Assembly: GCA_017163975.1 (NCBI GenBank)
Contig: JAFFSR010000220.1
Location: 10,682,001 to 10,746,000 of the forward strand
Reading direction: 5' to 3'
Source: Anastatus disparis
Lineage: Eukaryota; Arthropoda; Insecta; Hymenoptera; Eupelmidae
DNA: 64,000 nucleotides
The notes below the pieces were generated by a model. That model had not been told where the DNA came from, made no database searches, and was given only the letters and a program-made list of their open reading frames with translations. Below are positions 36,126 to 49,623 of this stretch, piece after piece (the first letter of the stretch is position 1; each line of letters opens with the position of its first letter). A program made the translations under genes and the position numbers.

Positions 36126-39100
36126 TTTATTTTCTTATTTCAACACATTTTTTATACAATTCAATTCGATTAGTACGATATTTGATTGTGCTTTCTTTCA
36201 CGATTTCTCTTATAATTAATTCTAAGAAATGAATTATTAATTATAATAGCGTGATACCATGTGATAATACTTGAATTATCGCTTAATATGAAATATTAAT
36301 AACCGCGTCGACTTTGTTATTTAGTAAAATAAAATACAATAGATATCATGATAATAACTCTTAAGATCGAAAGATTTATAAATTTCGATGAATCTTCATC
36401 AAAATTAATTCCGTTATTGCATGAAACTTTCTTAAACAAATATTGTTATGGTATGGATACTCAATCTTAACTTTCCTAATATATATATAATATCTAACGC
36501 CTTTTCTTTATCAATTATTGAAAAAATATTGCGCGAAGAAACGATTAAACATTAACGCGTACGTCTTTTAACTTGCACCTTTAGAAAGAATGCAAAAAAA
36601 TAAAAAGAAAAGAATCTTTTAGCTTCTGACGTAAGAAGAAAATGCGCAAGCTCATATATAATACTTTTTTTTCCTTCTTACCAAATGAGAAAGACACACT
36701 TGAAGAAGCCTTCTTTTTGGACCAAAAAAGAGTAGCAAAGCTGTTAAAAGATCAAAGGGAATATATACCTTTCTTGTATAAAGAGAAAAGAGATGCAAGG
36801 TTTTCGAGAGGCATGCTAAAATCGATTATCGCGTATCGATTTTATCACGTATCTCTATCTTTTTCTTGACATGTATACAGCATAAAAAATCTTTGTGGTT
36901 ATATACATTTGTAAGTTTAAATGGATGTAAAGATGAAGAAATTACGGTCAAGTGGAATTTTCAGAGGGAAGCTGGGAAAATTTTGGGGTAGCTTGGTGGT
37001 ATTATTGAATCTCTCAGATAAAATTTTTATTTCAGTTTTTTTTTCTTGAGACTTTTGTAATATACGTATGAATTCCTTAAAAGTTTTCCTGTTTCAGATT
37101 ATCTCGAGGGTTAGGTCCGATTGGCCGGAAAGGTTGTTGAACTTTAAATTTTATTTTATTTTAAACGTACCGAAAACGTTTTTATATTTCCAGATTGATT
37201 TGCACGCAATGGTATTGTTATTCAATTGAAATTTAATTCATTATCTAACTGGTGAAAATTAATAAAATAAAATCAGGCTTCCATGTACTATCGTAAACTG
37301 ATTTAAATCCAATTTTAACAATTATAGCAATATGAGCGATTTCTATATAGAGGTATATCTGAAAATTTGAATTATTTTCTTTCAAAATCAATATTGATTA
37401 AAACCTTGAACTCCAAACATGACATATAATCATAATTCTCGTCAAACAAATTTTCGACTTCTCGATCTTGCAAATGTTGTTAAATAATTTTTTTCTTGCT
37501 CGTACATATACATCCGTACACATATTTGTGCACGAAACGTAAAGTATAAATATTAAAGGCATTCAGTACGATAATTATAATCATACATTCTATTTAAGTT
37601 AATTATATCCTTTGCTCGAATTACAAATATCGCAGCACAAGGTCTTGCATGAATTTCGATACTCTGTACATAAATTCATCTTGTTTACCGTATCATTAGT
37701 TTTCGTAAAGAGCAAACGATATATCAAATGTTAACAGTTTTATTTGTGTATTTACGTTTGTAATTCAATAACGTTGGTATTTAAAAAACTCAATGTAAGA
37801 GAAATTTTGTTTATTTTGAGAAAAATTATTTTAAACGTCGAAAAAGCTGCATTTAATATAGAATTTTCACGATTGAAGTTGAATAAACTTTTTACCAAAG
37901 ATTATTTGAAGTCAATTATAATTATTGATAAACAGTAATTATATCGAAAATTCTTATCATAATTTTCTATTTTTTTTATTTCCTATCAACATTACCGATG
38001 CAATTTTCAATAAAATTACTTCCTCGTATATACGAAGATACGTATGATAAGAAAATTTCTCAAAGCGTACTTCGACGTAAAAGGGTAAGGTTATATTGGA
38101 AGCAACTCTTTGGCTTATAATTTAAGACAACATCAAGAGTTCGCTTTAACGAAATATATTGAGTAATTTTCCTTTAGCTTGACGTCGTCGATACACTATT
38201 TTCATTGTGAAAGTGAATAAAGAAAAAAAAAAGAAAAAAAAAGGTCGACATTAATTAAGTTGTTTGTTACCTGCTTTCCGTATATACTGTTTACAAGTTA
38301 AATCACTACATAACATACATGATTTAATTAAAATAAAGGTGTTTTCTTTTTACTTGTTGATCAATATCAATTAGAATATTTTTATCAGTATTTGTTGTAA
38401 AAAATTGATTTTAACTTTAGAAAACATTTTTATTTTGAGGAGATTACTCAAGTATTTAAATATTTAAATATTGGTTTTCGATAAAATTATTCAATCTCAA
38501 ATATAATGAAAACTTATCAAATTTGAGCACAATGTGACTTTAAAATCCACGGAAAAGATTAAATTAAATGATATTTTTATTTTTGTTTAAGTTACGTTTA
38601 CGTAATTATAATAATTACGTCTTAATTTCCGTAAAATTCTGTCGACCGCAACAAATCTTTCAGGACGAAGTAAAAAAAGTCTATTTCGCTCATTAGCTTG
38701 TAATCAAATGACCATTCGACGTTTGCTCATCCGTAACGGAAAAGAACTAAATTATTTCTTTTTTTCATCATTGCTAACATATTTTTATTGTCTTTATGTA
38801 ATTTGTCTTTTGTTCTATTTTGAAATACTTAGAAAAGAGCTCTTGATTAACAAAGTTATAAAAAAAAAAAGAAAAGATGACCCAGAATAAATAATAATAA
38901 ATTTTCTTACAACAAACTTCGTTTTCCTCGAGTTTGCTGTTTAAAATTTCATTAAACAATTGTCACGACAAAAAGAATATAGACCTTTTTTCCTATGGAA
39001 TAAAAAAAAAAAGGGAAACGAGTAAACGAAGAAAAAGTAGAATGATAAACTTGAAATGAAAGGCACACGCGTATATGCATGTTTCATATTAATATTCCGA

Positions 39101-42100
39101 AGGCATATAAGGGTTTTCCCTTCAGGACAAAACAAGGCATCTTTTCATAAAGTTTTTTGCAGCTCATATATTTTCTAACTGAGAATTAACAAAGCAGTCG
39201 TTTTTTTTTTCTTGTTTTTCATATTCTTTTTTCTTTTTTTTTGATCGACACGCGTGATAAAGCAATTATTATAAGATTGCACAACTTTATTGTTAAGAAT
39301 AGAGCGCAAATATAGATTTTTTTTCTTTCATTATTTTTTTTTCGGGTTCGAGAGCAGCATATTCTTTGTTTATCTCGCGAATTGTTGTGGAATTTAATTA
39401 CTTTGCCATTGTACAATTTGTTTTAGGAATTCTTTTGTTTGAGAAATAATTCTCGTTATCAAGATTAAAATTATAATTCACTTTTAAAAAAAAGAAAAGA
39501 AAAAACTATCAGAAATTAGAAACGTCGATGTTTATTAATGTACGGTGCCCATTCATTGAAAAATTTTTACACGAACTCAAATGTGTACATGATAAATGCA
39601 TTTGTAGTTACTAACTGATTTAAAAGGTTTCGAAAATTAACTTAATAACACTAAACGTTACTCTTTGAATTGCTATTATCATTGTTACGTTACTCATTTA
39701 CTTCTAAATGGAGTTTAATTCGAGCTTGTAATTGATTTTAATACGTTAGAAATATAAATTTAATTAATAAAAAAATGTATTTATATGATCGTGAAAATAA
39801 TCGTACATCAATTATGATAATCTAATATTTTGACCTAATTCTAAACACGAAGTTTTATTGATTAATAAAATTAACTCAATTATTTACAAATGACTGCACT
39901 AGACGTTCATCATTTAATTGACATTTCAAATAATAAACTGTTTATGTATTCCTAATCTATGTTAATGATATTACAATTTAAAAAAATACAGGCTGATTTT
40001 ATGAAGTAACATAAAATCAAACTCAAAGGATTGAATAAATGTGGAGCAATATTACATTTTGACCTATATAAATAAATAAAAGAATAACGTCCATTATTAA
40101 AATAAGATCGATAAAGGTCAAAGATTGATATTGTCTAACGTGAATTGTAAGGATAAAAAAGAAAGATTTGAATTAAAAAATTCAAATACTATAAATTCTA
40201 ATGCAATACATTATGAAGAATATAAAATTAATTTCTTATATTTTGTAAAAAAAAAAGAAAAAAAGAAAAAAAGAAAACGTTTGTACTCATAATCGCAATT
40301 TACACTTCGATCAATTTTCTCACTTAAATATCATCAACTAAAACATTAAGAGCAACCCATACGTCTAAAGGGTGTAGAACCTAAAAGTCACTTAATAATA
40401 ATATCGTCTTAACATAAAACATATTTTAACGAGTTAACCTTTATATTAAAAATACATATATCCAATGGTAACAAATTGTTTCTTCTTTGACGTTTAGTAA
40501 TACCCATCGCTCTATATATTTTTCCCTATGCGTTGGACTGTCGTAATGAGTAATTATTCCTTTCTTGATAAAATACAGTCTGATTTTCTTCACCCACCAT
40601 AAAACCAATTTGTCAATGAAGTAAGAATTATTTTATAATCTTTTTTTTCTTACTTCGCTTTTCACTTATTGCATATATAGTCCACGATCATATAATACCT
40701 TTTTAATAGATATTGTCGCTTTATTTATTAATGATGTCAAAAGGAGAAGGTTTTCTTGGTGTAATGATTGGAGGTGTAACTTTGGATGAATGATTATTAG
40801 TGATATTTTACGATTTTGTAATGTAAGCTCAAAATAAAAAAAATTAAAAAAGTTATGTATTTTGTTGAGTTAGGAAGAGATTAGAATAAGTGGATTTGTA
40901 ACAATTTATTATTAATATATTGTTACATAAAAAATGAATATCGGTTTGATTGCATCGTTATTGAGATTGAAATTTATTTCACGTGAATGGTTATCATTGC
41001 ATAATGGTATTCAAAATTTAAACAATGGAATAATCAATAGAAATAAATGTTGTTTTTATAGAAAATCATTTTTAACATATTTACTCGAACAATGGTACAA
41101 TAATAATTAGAAGTACATTCGTTTATAGGCCATAGATAATAATTATATAATATCATGAATATTATTTCCATTTAACAAAACGTCTTTATTAATTTTATCA
41201 TCGAATGTAATCGACAAAATGTGATCTGAAAAGCCTTCGTTTTGTCAATACAAATGTATCTCTCGTGAGTAGAAAACGTTGATAAAAAAGGATGAATATG
41301 AAAAATAAAAGTTAAAAACTAAAAATAAGCGTAAGCAAAATTATATTAAACGAGAAAGCGTACCAACTCCCTTGTTAAACATGAAAATCTTTTAAAAAGT
41401 CGTCGCTTTTGCTATCAGGTTTTATATACATTTAACACTCGTTGCGTTCCATAGAAATCTTTCTACGTATACTTCTTATTATACCAGAGAAAGAAGAAGA
41501 AGGTTTGCTTGCGTGTTATATGTATATACATACACGTGATGTGTGCAATGAGAAGAAGAAGCTTTTTCCATCTTTTATTTTCTTCGGGAAGAGGGGAAGT
41601 GGGGGGCTCTTCCCCCTTTTTACGCATATGTACTCGACGGGTTCCATCGTAAACAATATTAATGGTACAGTAAGTGCAATGCCATTAGCTTCTTTTCTTA
41701 CCTTCATCGATAGCTATTTTCTATTGTGAAAATCACATTAGTTGGAATTTCGAAGGATTTTACGGAAAAAAAGCGAAAAAATTTTTTCTATATATTTTTG
41801 TTTTAAATTTTTGCAGAAAATTTTTTTTTCGTTTTTCAAAATGTGTTTGTTAATCTTATTGTAGACAAGAAAATCTAAAAATGCTAATATTTTAATGAAA
41901 TAAAATTATGGTTTCGCAATTTCATGAGATTCTTCCTTTATCTTCACATGATTGAAAAAGGATTTTTCATAACTTCTCATGTTTAATGAAGAAAGTGCTT
42001 TTTGGCAAATATGCTTAAGATTTTTTAAACTTTTCATTAGAAAGTATTTAACTTGCTAATGACAAATGTTTATTTTGAAATATATTTTTTAATTTAGTAC

Positions 42101-42781
42101 AAATAAAAATCTTTGTTTACAAAACAATTTAAAGAGATCGAACTTAGGTCCTGAGTAACTAATGTTCATTAATTTAAAAAATATAAAAATAATATCTTCT
42201 TATTATAAATCTTTCCTATAAACGTGTTTTGCCCATATAAATTTAGCAACATTAATAAAAGCAAGCACAATCTATCTCGCAAGAGATACTCCTTTTGTGC
42301 CTTTAAGAAACAAACTACTAAAGATCCAACTTATTTTCAACTCGAGCACATTAATATGTAACGATCGTATATATACGAACGCCGGCAAGTCTTAAAGTTT
42401 TCAAAGTTTAAATCAACCTTTACTAGTTTGAAATTAAAAATAAAAATAAAAAAAATAAAAAATAGAATAACAACAAAGAATAATAACATTTGCTCCTCTT
42501 TCTCTTTTCTTTATTTCATTCTCATTTAGATGAACAATTAACCTTTTTATTTAACTTTTTTTTTCTACAGTTGCATAAATCATTTGTAGCTACGGTTATA
42601 ATGGTACAAATGTCTAAAATACTTTTTTTCATGAGAATTTGCGAATATATACATACGTATATACTTGGTAAGTGGTGGGTATATATGAGAGCAATCGGCT
42701 CTTAATTAATAATGCGCGGGAGGGAGATAAATGAATGGTAGAAATGGTTTTCGCACTCGTAAATCATTTTACTCGAAGCTA

Positions 42782-42783
<2 letters not shown>

Positions 42784-42806
<23 letters not shown>
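42784..42806. repeat. (AG)n microsatellite
   Basis: About eleven AG units followed by imperfect GAAAGAGAGA. Confidence 0.85.
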
Positions 42807-42815
<9 letters not shown>

Positions 42816-43066
42816 TACAACATGGACCACTTAACATTTTTTGGTATCCTTTTGCGAACTGGTTTCTCTCGTCTCTTTGACCATTTGTCAAAAAGGACTT
42901 CTTTTAAGAGAAAAATAAAATGAATAAATATATATATATATGCACTTATATGGAGGTAAAATGAAAACATTCTGCGCTTTAAGCTTTATAACAGATTATA
43001 AAGTAAAAGAAAAAACATACATGTATGCATACATAAAACTATAGTGATTCTTATAGATTTTGATCC

Positions 43067-43617
43067 GTTAATAAATTTAATTTACTAATATAATTTTCTC
43101 CATCTATATCGAATTCTATGAAGATTTTAAAAAGTCTATTCTACACGGAAAGAACTTTTTGTACGCTGTATACTTAAGTGCGAACGCACAGCATACTAGA
43201 AGCTCACGGTATAGACAGCAATACAAGTTTTGGCAAATTGAATTCCAAACGATGTAGACACAGCTTACAATTAGCTGTTGGCATTCAAAACGTCAAAATT
43301 TTTATTACTCTTACCTTTGAATATGAGCGGATTACACACCTCTTCTCTTAGCAGGTAGCCTGCTAAAACATCTATCCGTGTACCTAATTTTAAAAAGCCC
43401 ATTCTACCTGATACATATAAAAGTTGTAAAAGTTATGACAATATAAAAGATTCCATGTACAAATATGTCCATATTTGATTGTCTCCACCTGAACTTAATT
43501 TTAGTAGGGGAAGAAATTAAAAACGCAGAGCAAATGTTAAGTGAAATCTTTCATTTAGATTTTCCACTTGCTGTCATAACAAAAGTAGCTACTTATTATT
43601 GTTCTAAAAATTGTTAA
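43067..43617 (+). pseudogene. Inverted, internally deleted duplicate of the ankyrin locus
   Basis: 43,067-43,506 matches the MITE-bearing block upstream of the intact gene in reverse orientation. At 43,507 it is joined directly to the last 36 codons of an ankyrin-family gene plus stop (43,507-43,617). That tail contains AEQMLSEIFHLDFPLAV, against EEMLSEIFYLHFPLVV in the intact protein, and ends YYCSKNC plus stop. The promoter-proximal DNA and about 320 codons of ankyrin repeats are missing. No ATG-initiated frame of useful length remains. It lies about 10.5 kb from the parent block and on the opposite strand. Confidence 0.85.
43144..43380. mobile_element. TA-flanked MITE, copy 2 (inverted relative to copy 1)
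   Basis: 237 bp, flanked by TA at 43,142-43,143 and 43,381-43,382. The termini are CACGGAAAGA and the inverse of CACGGATAGA, so it is copy 1 read in the other orientation. It shares the CTTAGCAG/CTGCTAA hairpin and the CAATACAAGTTTTGGC motif. The flanking DNA on both sides also matches the flanks of copy 1 (for example CCTAATTTTAAAAAG on the right). The two copies are therefore one insertion event copied by duplication, not two independent insertions. Confidence 0.75.
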
Positions 43618-43794
43618 CAATTTTTAAACCTCATTCAAAAATTAATTCCAGAATTTCACCTGAACAAACGCACAGGCAAAGCAAGTTAATAAAAAAAATC
43701 TTAGAAATCATTTCTCGTTTAAATGAAAACTAATTACTGCAGGATAATATATTCTAGTTATTCGGTTAATTCGAGTAGCTCGAGTTATTCTAGT

Positions 43795-43870
43795 AATTCA
43801 TATTTTTTTTCAGCTTGAACTCGAATAAAAAAGCTCGACTCGATAGTAATCGAGTAGTCGCACACCCCTA
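43795..43870 (-). mobile_element. hAT-like transposon end (solo)
   Basis: Read on the minus strand the segment begins TAGGGGTGTGCGACTACTCG and continues with repeated TCGAGT-type motifs. TAGGGGTGTGCGA-like termini are familiar from hAT elements. I could not find a matching opposite terminus or an 8-bp target duplication, so this is a fragment or a chance resemblance. Confidence 0.35.
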
Positions 43871-44610
43871 CAGCTTATGTTTAACTATTTCTAATATCTT
43901 ACTTTGAAATTTTGTAACTGACAGTAATTATTTATATTATAAAAACCTTAGTAAACAAAAAGTATACGCGCTCGTACAATTTGTTTCTAATGTTGTATTA
44001 TTGCTGTAATGTAAATCATATTTTTTATCATTTTAATATTTATTAATATAAATTTAATTCAAAGGAAATTTATTCTTAATATTCTATTTTTAATGATATA
44101 CACAAAGTTGCAGATATTCAAAATCCCAAATTTTTACCGTCAGAACATAACCGTTGTAAGGCCATCAAAAAGGATCTTTTTCTAAGACAAAATGTTCAAA
44201 TAAAGATTACGGGAGTTTTCCTGTTTTATGAATATGTCATATGTCCGAATTTTCTCTAAAGTGTATACCTACCTTTTCTGCTTTGGAAAAATCCATGCAA
44301 AAACAAATGTATTAAAACAAGTGTCGACACCTTTGTAAAATCGATGCATCAAAATTCATAAAACCATTCAGTACTCTTGTAGCTCTCATAACGGGCAGTT
44401 CTTAAGAAATCTTTGGTTCGAAAGGTTATATATCTATATAGTTTGAATAAAATCAAGCTTATTAAGCTTCTGTCCGCATTTGGAATATCAACTAATTTTA
44501 GACCTTCTCCGTAAGCGATCGATAAGTTTGAATTTCAATAAGTAATTTAAACTGTTGGTGTTATTCATTTCCAATTAAAAATATTTGTTACTCAATTTCA
44601 TATATATATA
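43871..44610. other. Non-coding DNA upstream of the MATH-BTB pseudogene
   Basis: No clear promoter, upstream exon or repeat was seen between the hAT-like end and the pseudogene start. Confidence 0.5.
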
Positions 44611-45687
44611 ATGGCTTCGAAAGAAGAAGCAAAACAAAGTCAAAAAATGGAATTGTTTTCCTTTACAAAACAGAAAAAAGTATTAGGACAAGAAGATCAG
44701 GAAATTGAAGTGTTTAAGCTTACAAAATCTTGCTTCAAAAATATAATTGGAAGTGAGGATTACAGTATTTTCTGGAGTTTATTATTCGAAGAAACCGCGC
44801 CATTCATAATTGACCACGAATATGCTCCAAATCAAGTTATAGCTATGGATTGTTCGCTAAACTTTCTGAAGACATTTGAAGAATATTTCAATTTCTCATT
44901 GGAAATTCATTCTAAAAGGTTTATTGATTACCCATTTAATCTATGTAGAAATATGCATATAACATTATCTATTATTGATAATAATAAGAGGATCCGTAAC
45001 AGTTTTACTCAAGTTTTAAAAACCATAGATCAAAATATTATAACACTAAATTTCGAAAAATTTATCAAAATATCTGAGGTTGTTGAAGACGCTAGTAGTC
45101 TTTTATCAAACAAAGATTTAAAAGTTCATTGCAGAATATATTTTGGCGATTCTAAAGATCTAGAATACTAATCGATAACACACCAGCAGATTGTCAATTA
45201 AAAGTGATCGATAATTTCGAAAGACCATATGAAAGTCAAAAGTTCAGCAATATAAAGTTCGTCATAGGTGACGGAGAAATAAAAGTGTACAAAAATATTT
45301 CATCAGTACAGAGTCCCGTGTTCAAAGGTATTTCCGAGCAAAAGATTCGATTGAAATAAGTGATATTAGTTAGAAAACAATGAAGGAAGTTTTAAGATTC
45401 GCTTGTACTGGAAGAGTTCATGACATCAATACAACGATTAATAAAATTTCAGTAGTGGCTGACAAATTTCAAATGAACGAGTTAATGATGCTTTGCAAAA
45501 ACGAACTAAATAAATTTTAAGTGTTAAAAATATAAGTTATGTGTTAATGTTAGTTGAATCAATATGATTCTAAATACCTTAAAATGCCTTTAGTTTTATT
45601 TGTGATAATGCGAAAGATATAAACAGTACGGATAAATTTCATGAAAGATTTAATAGTTTGTCAGTTAATACAATAAAAGAAATGTAA
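44611..45687 (+). pseudogene. MATH-BTB (speckle-type POZ-like) pseudogene
   Basis: The first 186 codons (44,611-45,171) are open from an ATG. They carry a divergent MATH domain: ITLSIIDNNKRIRNSF, then FEKFIKISEVV...DLKVHCRIYF, which aligns with the MATH C-terminal strands of SPOP-type proteins. After a stop at 45,169 the BTB/POZ domain continues in a second frame from about 45,171 (IKFVIGDGEIKVYKN, SVQSPVFKGI). A third frame starts at about 45,344 (TMKEVLRFACTGRVHD, VVADKFQMNELMMLC) with an in-frame TAG at 45,371 and TAA at 45,518. A BACK-like remainder follows in further frames, with a TGA at 45,565, and ends IKEM plus TAA at 45,687. At least three frame changes and several stops make it dead. 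Live relatives are substrate adaptors of Cullin-3 ubiquitin ligases. No introns are seen, so a retrocopy is possible, but no poly(A) tail or target duplication was found. Confidence 0.85.
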
Positions 45688-46489
45688 TATTAATGAAAGT
45701 ATCAACGTTATATGTTTATTGTTATTACTGATGTTAAATGTTTTCGATATACAACTACGAGTTTATATAAATTATTGTTTACATATTGATTAATCAACGT
45801 GTGTTAATAGCAAAGTTCAAAGCAATGTACGTTAAATAGAAATAAGTTAAGATATTTAAAAAAAATTTTTTGATTCAGTAGTGTTATTGTTTATGATTAG
45901 CATTTATATGAGCAAATGTCAATTTTTATGTTTTCTTTGATGTATGCATCTAAAATTATATATAAAATATTTTCACACTCGATCTATTGTCATATTTGGA
46001 ATGTTAATGCTTTGGAAATGTAATAAAGTACAATTTATCAAAAAATAATACAGAAAGTTTCATATTAATTCATCCCTTATTAACATTAATCTTCTCTAAA
46101 AAAAACATAATAAACATTTTAATAAATTTTTTCGCTATTTTTGTTGAATATCTTTTTTTTATTATTCAAAAATGTTTTTTTTTATTGTTATTTTTATTTA
46201 AATTTTCAGTTCATAATAAATAATTTTTTGTTAAAATATATTAAATAAAACCATAAACGCTCGTAGTCAAATAAAATTAAAAACTTCATTTCTTACAGTA
46301 TATTTCTTAGCTATTTTGTCGTCAATCTATATTAAAATTTGCAAAGGCAATTGTAGTAACAATATAAACATAGTATTAAAGTTTCTAAAAGTAATATTGG
46401 TCTAACGCAAAAGACATAAATAATATTAAACAATTTTGATAAAATATCTAATACTTTGTTAGTTAATTTATTAACAGAAATAGTTAAAT
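45688..46489. other. Non-coding DNA downstream of the MATH-BTB pseudogene
   Basis: AATAAA at 46,022-46,027 could be an old poly(A) signal of the dead gene. Nothing else is recognised. Confidence 0.5.
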
Positions 46490-46589
46490 TAGTAACAGTG
46501 ATGCTTGTATTAATCAACAACCGAGAGCGGGATTCGAACTCGAGACCTCGAGAATCCATCGCTCTACCGACTGAGCCACTAAGATCTCA
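46490..46589 (-). repeat. SINE head fragment, copy 8
   Basis: Only the tRNA head and the adjoining CAGTGATGCTTGTATTAATC body segment remain. The tail half is missing. Confidence 0.85.
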
Positions 46590-48863
46590 TATATATAATA
46601 ATAATATATCTTTTGTAAAAAATTTGTATTAATTGAATAATGATTAAATTACAATTCGGAATCAAGTAAAATAAAAGGTACTAAAAAGATCAGGCACTTT
46701 CTAGGACAATATACGATAATGTCAAAATTCATTTCACACATCTTCGTTAAAAGAAATCCTTAATCTAAATCCATTACACCAATAAAGTGAAATCCATTCC
46801 TATTTCCTTTGTAGAGAAAAAAGAAAAGAAACCATAATTATAGTACCTCTCACGATGTATACCTAAATCCTTATAAAAACAATCAATTTCACCGCAATGT
46901 AATTATTTATACCTCCAAATTCTCAAACAATAACAATCGCGTGACTTTGATAATATAAAGGAAGAAAAAAAACGGCACAGTGAGTCAAACCAAAGAACAA
47001 AAAAAAGAGAACCGAACTAAAAACCAAAGGAACTTGACCGACCGTGTACATAACGTCAATAAAGCAACGGTGTCACTTTGTGTACCTTACCTTCAAGCGG
47101 CATCTTTCATTTTCTTTCTCCTTTTTTTTCCTTTTGCAGACTGCCCGTGCGAGTTTTTTTTTTGGTCTCTTTTTTTTCTGTTTGATACGTTCTTTGTGGA
47201 CTCTGGGAATCTTTCAAAAAAGATACTATGTCGGTATATATGCATTTGTTTTCTTTTTTTTTTAAATGAAACTGTATATGGTTTGATTAGGATTTTTATA
47301 CGTTTAGTGGACTTTTAAAAAAATTTTTAAAGGAGGTTTTAGTACTGTTTAAAGTCAAACAGTGCTTTTAATGATTCGCTTACTGGTTTAATAATGTTTG
47401 GATAGTCCACAATTCTAATAATTCATTATTTCAATTTTCTTCCGCGTTGAGTATAAAAAAACTCACGATTCTTTGAGTATATACGATTAATAAACATTGT
47501 AAAATTTGCATAAAAGTTAATATTTATTCGATCAAACTAATTTCTTTAATCGTACAAACAATCCTTAGTTGCATGCTCAATGTAAAGTACAAACGAATTA
47601 AAAAAAAAGAGATTCTACACGTTAACGTCATGCAAAACTAAACCATAGACTATTAGTACCTTCACGTTTTCTACGACTGTTATTAAATCAAAGATAACAT
47701 TGAAATAAAAAAAAAAGAAAGAGAAGAAAAAAATGAATTCACAAGACTCCTTAAAACTAGTACCGTTGTTCTCATTAAAATCCTTTCTCTCTATATAAAA
47801 TAAACGACTCTTGATAGCTCCATACCTCTTATAATAAACGATAAAAAGAGAATAAAACAAAAAAAAGATGAATAAAATGAAACTAGAATGAAAGAAAAAT
47901 ACAAAGAGAATTTATCGATCAATTTACTGTCGTTCAGGATCATAACGATTGGGAGAATATATACGTATGTATATATAGATACACTTTAACAATAGATATA
48001 AAATCTTTCAAAGTGTTATAAGTGTCTCGAAGGCATGTTTTATTATCTTGGCATTGACCTCCAAAGAGAAAAGGTGAAATAATTAGCGCGCAAAAGTTTT
48101 TAGTCTTTGTCAACAAAGAGACATAATTAGACGGTCTTTTTATATTTTTTACAGTGATGTCTAGTTTGCTCGTTTGATATGAACTTGGAGGTATAACGGG
48201 ACGTATTGCAACAAAAAATAAAAGGTTTTGTTGTAAAGTCTAGAGTAATACTGACAATGGGAATAAAACAAATTTATTGCGAACTATTAAATTACCTTTT
48301 TTTCTTAACGTTTGCGTGTTATTTCAATTTTTCGGTAAAAATATTCTATTCAGTATTTTCGAAATCTAACATTTGATCTTTTAAGTTGTAAATTGAAAGT
48401 TGCAACTTGTTTTTCAGAAGAAAGTTGAAATTTTCGTTGGAAATAAATTCAACTAAAAAATTTGAATAATGGTTTTTGGAAAAATAAATCTGCTAATCAT
48501 AACTAGTTTAACCTGTACTAGAACAATTTCAAAATCATGTAAATAAACATTAAAGTCAGGCTTCTCGTCGTTATAAAACAAGAAACAATTTAAGCAAAAC
48601 TGTAAAAAAATCTAGAACTAAATTTGAAAAACTAAAAACCAGCGCACTATATTAAAACCGTCCAACATATTATATATACACACAAAACATACATAAAACG
48701 TAATAAAAAGTCTCTAAGGAAAATCTGTGTCAGTGACTGGTGTGCGTCTGTGTCATCTAACGGTGCAACAACTCGATCCGTCTTCATAATTTTCTCCTTC
48801 TTTTCCCTTTTTTTTCTCTTATTTATTATTATTATTTTCTTTTCCATATGTTAGTTATAGGCA

Positions 48864-48890
48864 ATGATGATGATGAGGATGATGATGATG
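48864..48890. repeat. (ATG)n microsatellite
   Basis: Nine ATG-type units with one GAG interruption. No long open frame supports a coding Asp or Met run here. Confidence 0.8.
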
Positions 48891-49623
48891 CTGGAAGGAT
48901 AACAATGAATGTTTCTTGCTGAGGAGTTTACGTGAATCACGCATAAATAAAAGGCAACACATATACGTTCCACTTGGGTTTATAATACAGAAAGAAAAGA
49001 AAAAAAAAACGATCTTATGCATAGGTCATTGTATTCTTCATTCAAGTATTACTTCTTCACTTTTATAGGTCGTTGCCTTAAACATCTACAATCTTTTTCT
49101 TTACTTATTCTTCGTTATAGAAGAATTTTTCTTGGTTCGCATTTTTTTGCATCGACGTTTTTTTGCCTATTTTACTTATACTCCTCTTTGCAATTTTTAG
49201 TGCGTGTGGGATGCTTTGGCAAATGCTTGTAACGGTGAACGTCTTAGTTGTGCTCGATTCTTTAAATTTTTTTAAAACTTTGTTGAATGGTACAAAAAGC
49301 AAGAAAGTATATGGTTTGAATATTTTAATGATACTTGAATCATTTGTATTTCAGTTAAAACGATGATTATACAGAGATGGATAGAAAGAGTTTTTTTATT
49401 TTTTTAGGATTAAGAGGTGGATTTGTTTGTGAATTTGGGTTAAGTATGAAGAAGTTAAGAAAGTTTCTTTTGAATTAGCTAACTTAACGCAAAAAATCTA
49501 TTTGAATTGTATTTGAATCGGTTATTTTTAAAATCTAGTAACTTTTTTTTTATTTCGTTTTATATAATACGGTAACTAAAGCTTAGATACGCCATTATAT
49601 TTAATTATATGACTTTCTTCAAT

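Larger units (their letters stand above)
32979..43066. other. Non-coding AT-rich DNA between the two ankyrin loci
   Basis: Only SINE copy 7 and microsatellites are recognisable. A GC-richer patch at 33,825-33,960 (GCGTGTGCGTGAGCGCGCC) might be regulatory. An acceptor-like tract (TTTCCTGTTTCAG) precedes a GC-richer stretch at 37,098-37,133, but no exon can be supported. Confidence 0.55.

Noticed and set aside
37085..37210. Possible exon after TTTCCTGTTTCAG on the + strand
   Set aside because: An acceptor-like tract and a GC-richer start exist, but there is no good donor and no recognisable protein, so an exon cannot be supported.
46980..47318. 112-codon Phe-rich frame
   Set aside because: The protein is mostly translation of T-runs, and a second frame over the same DNA looks equally open.
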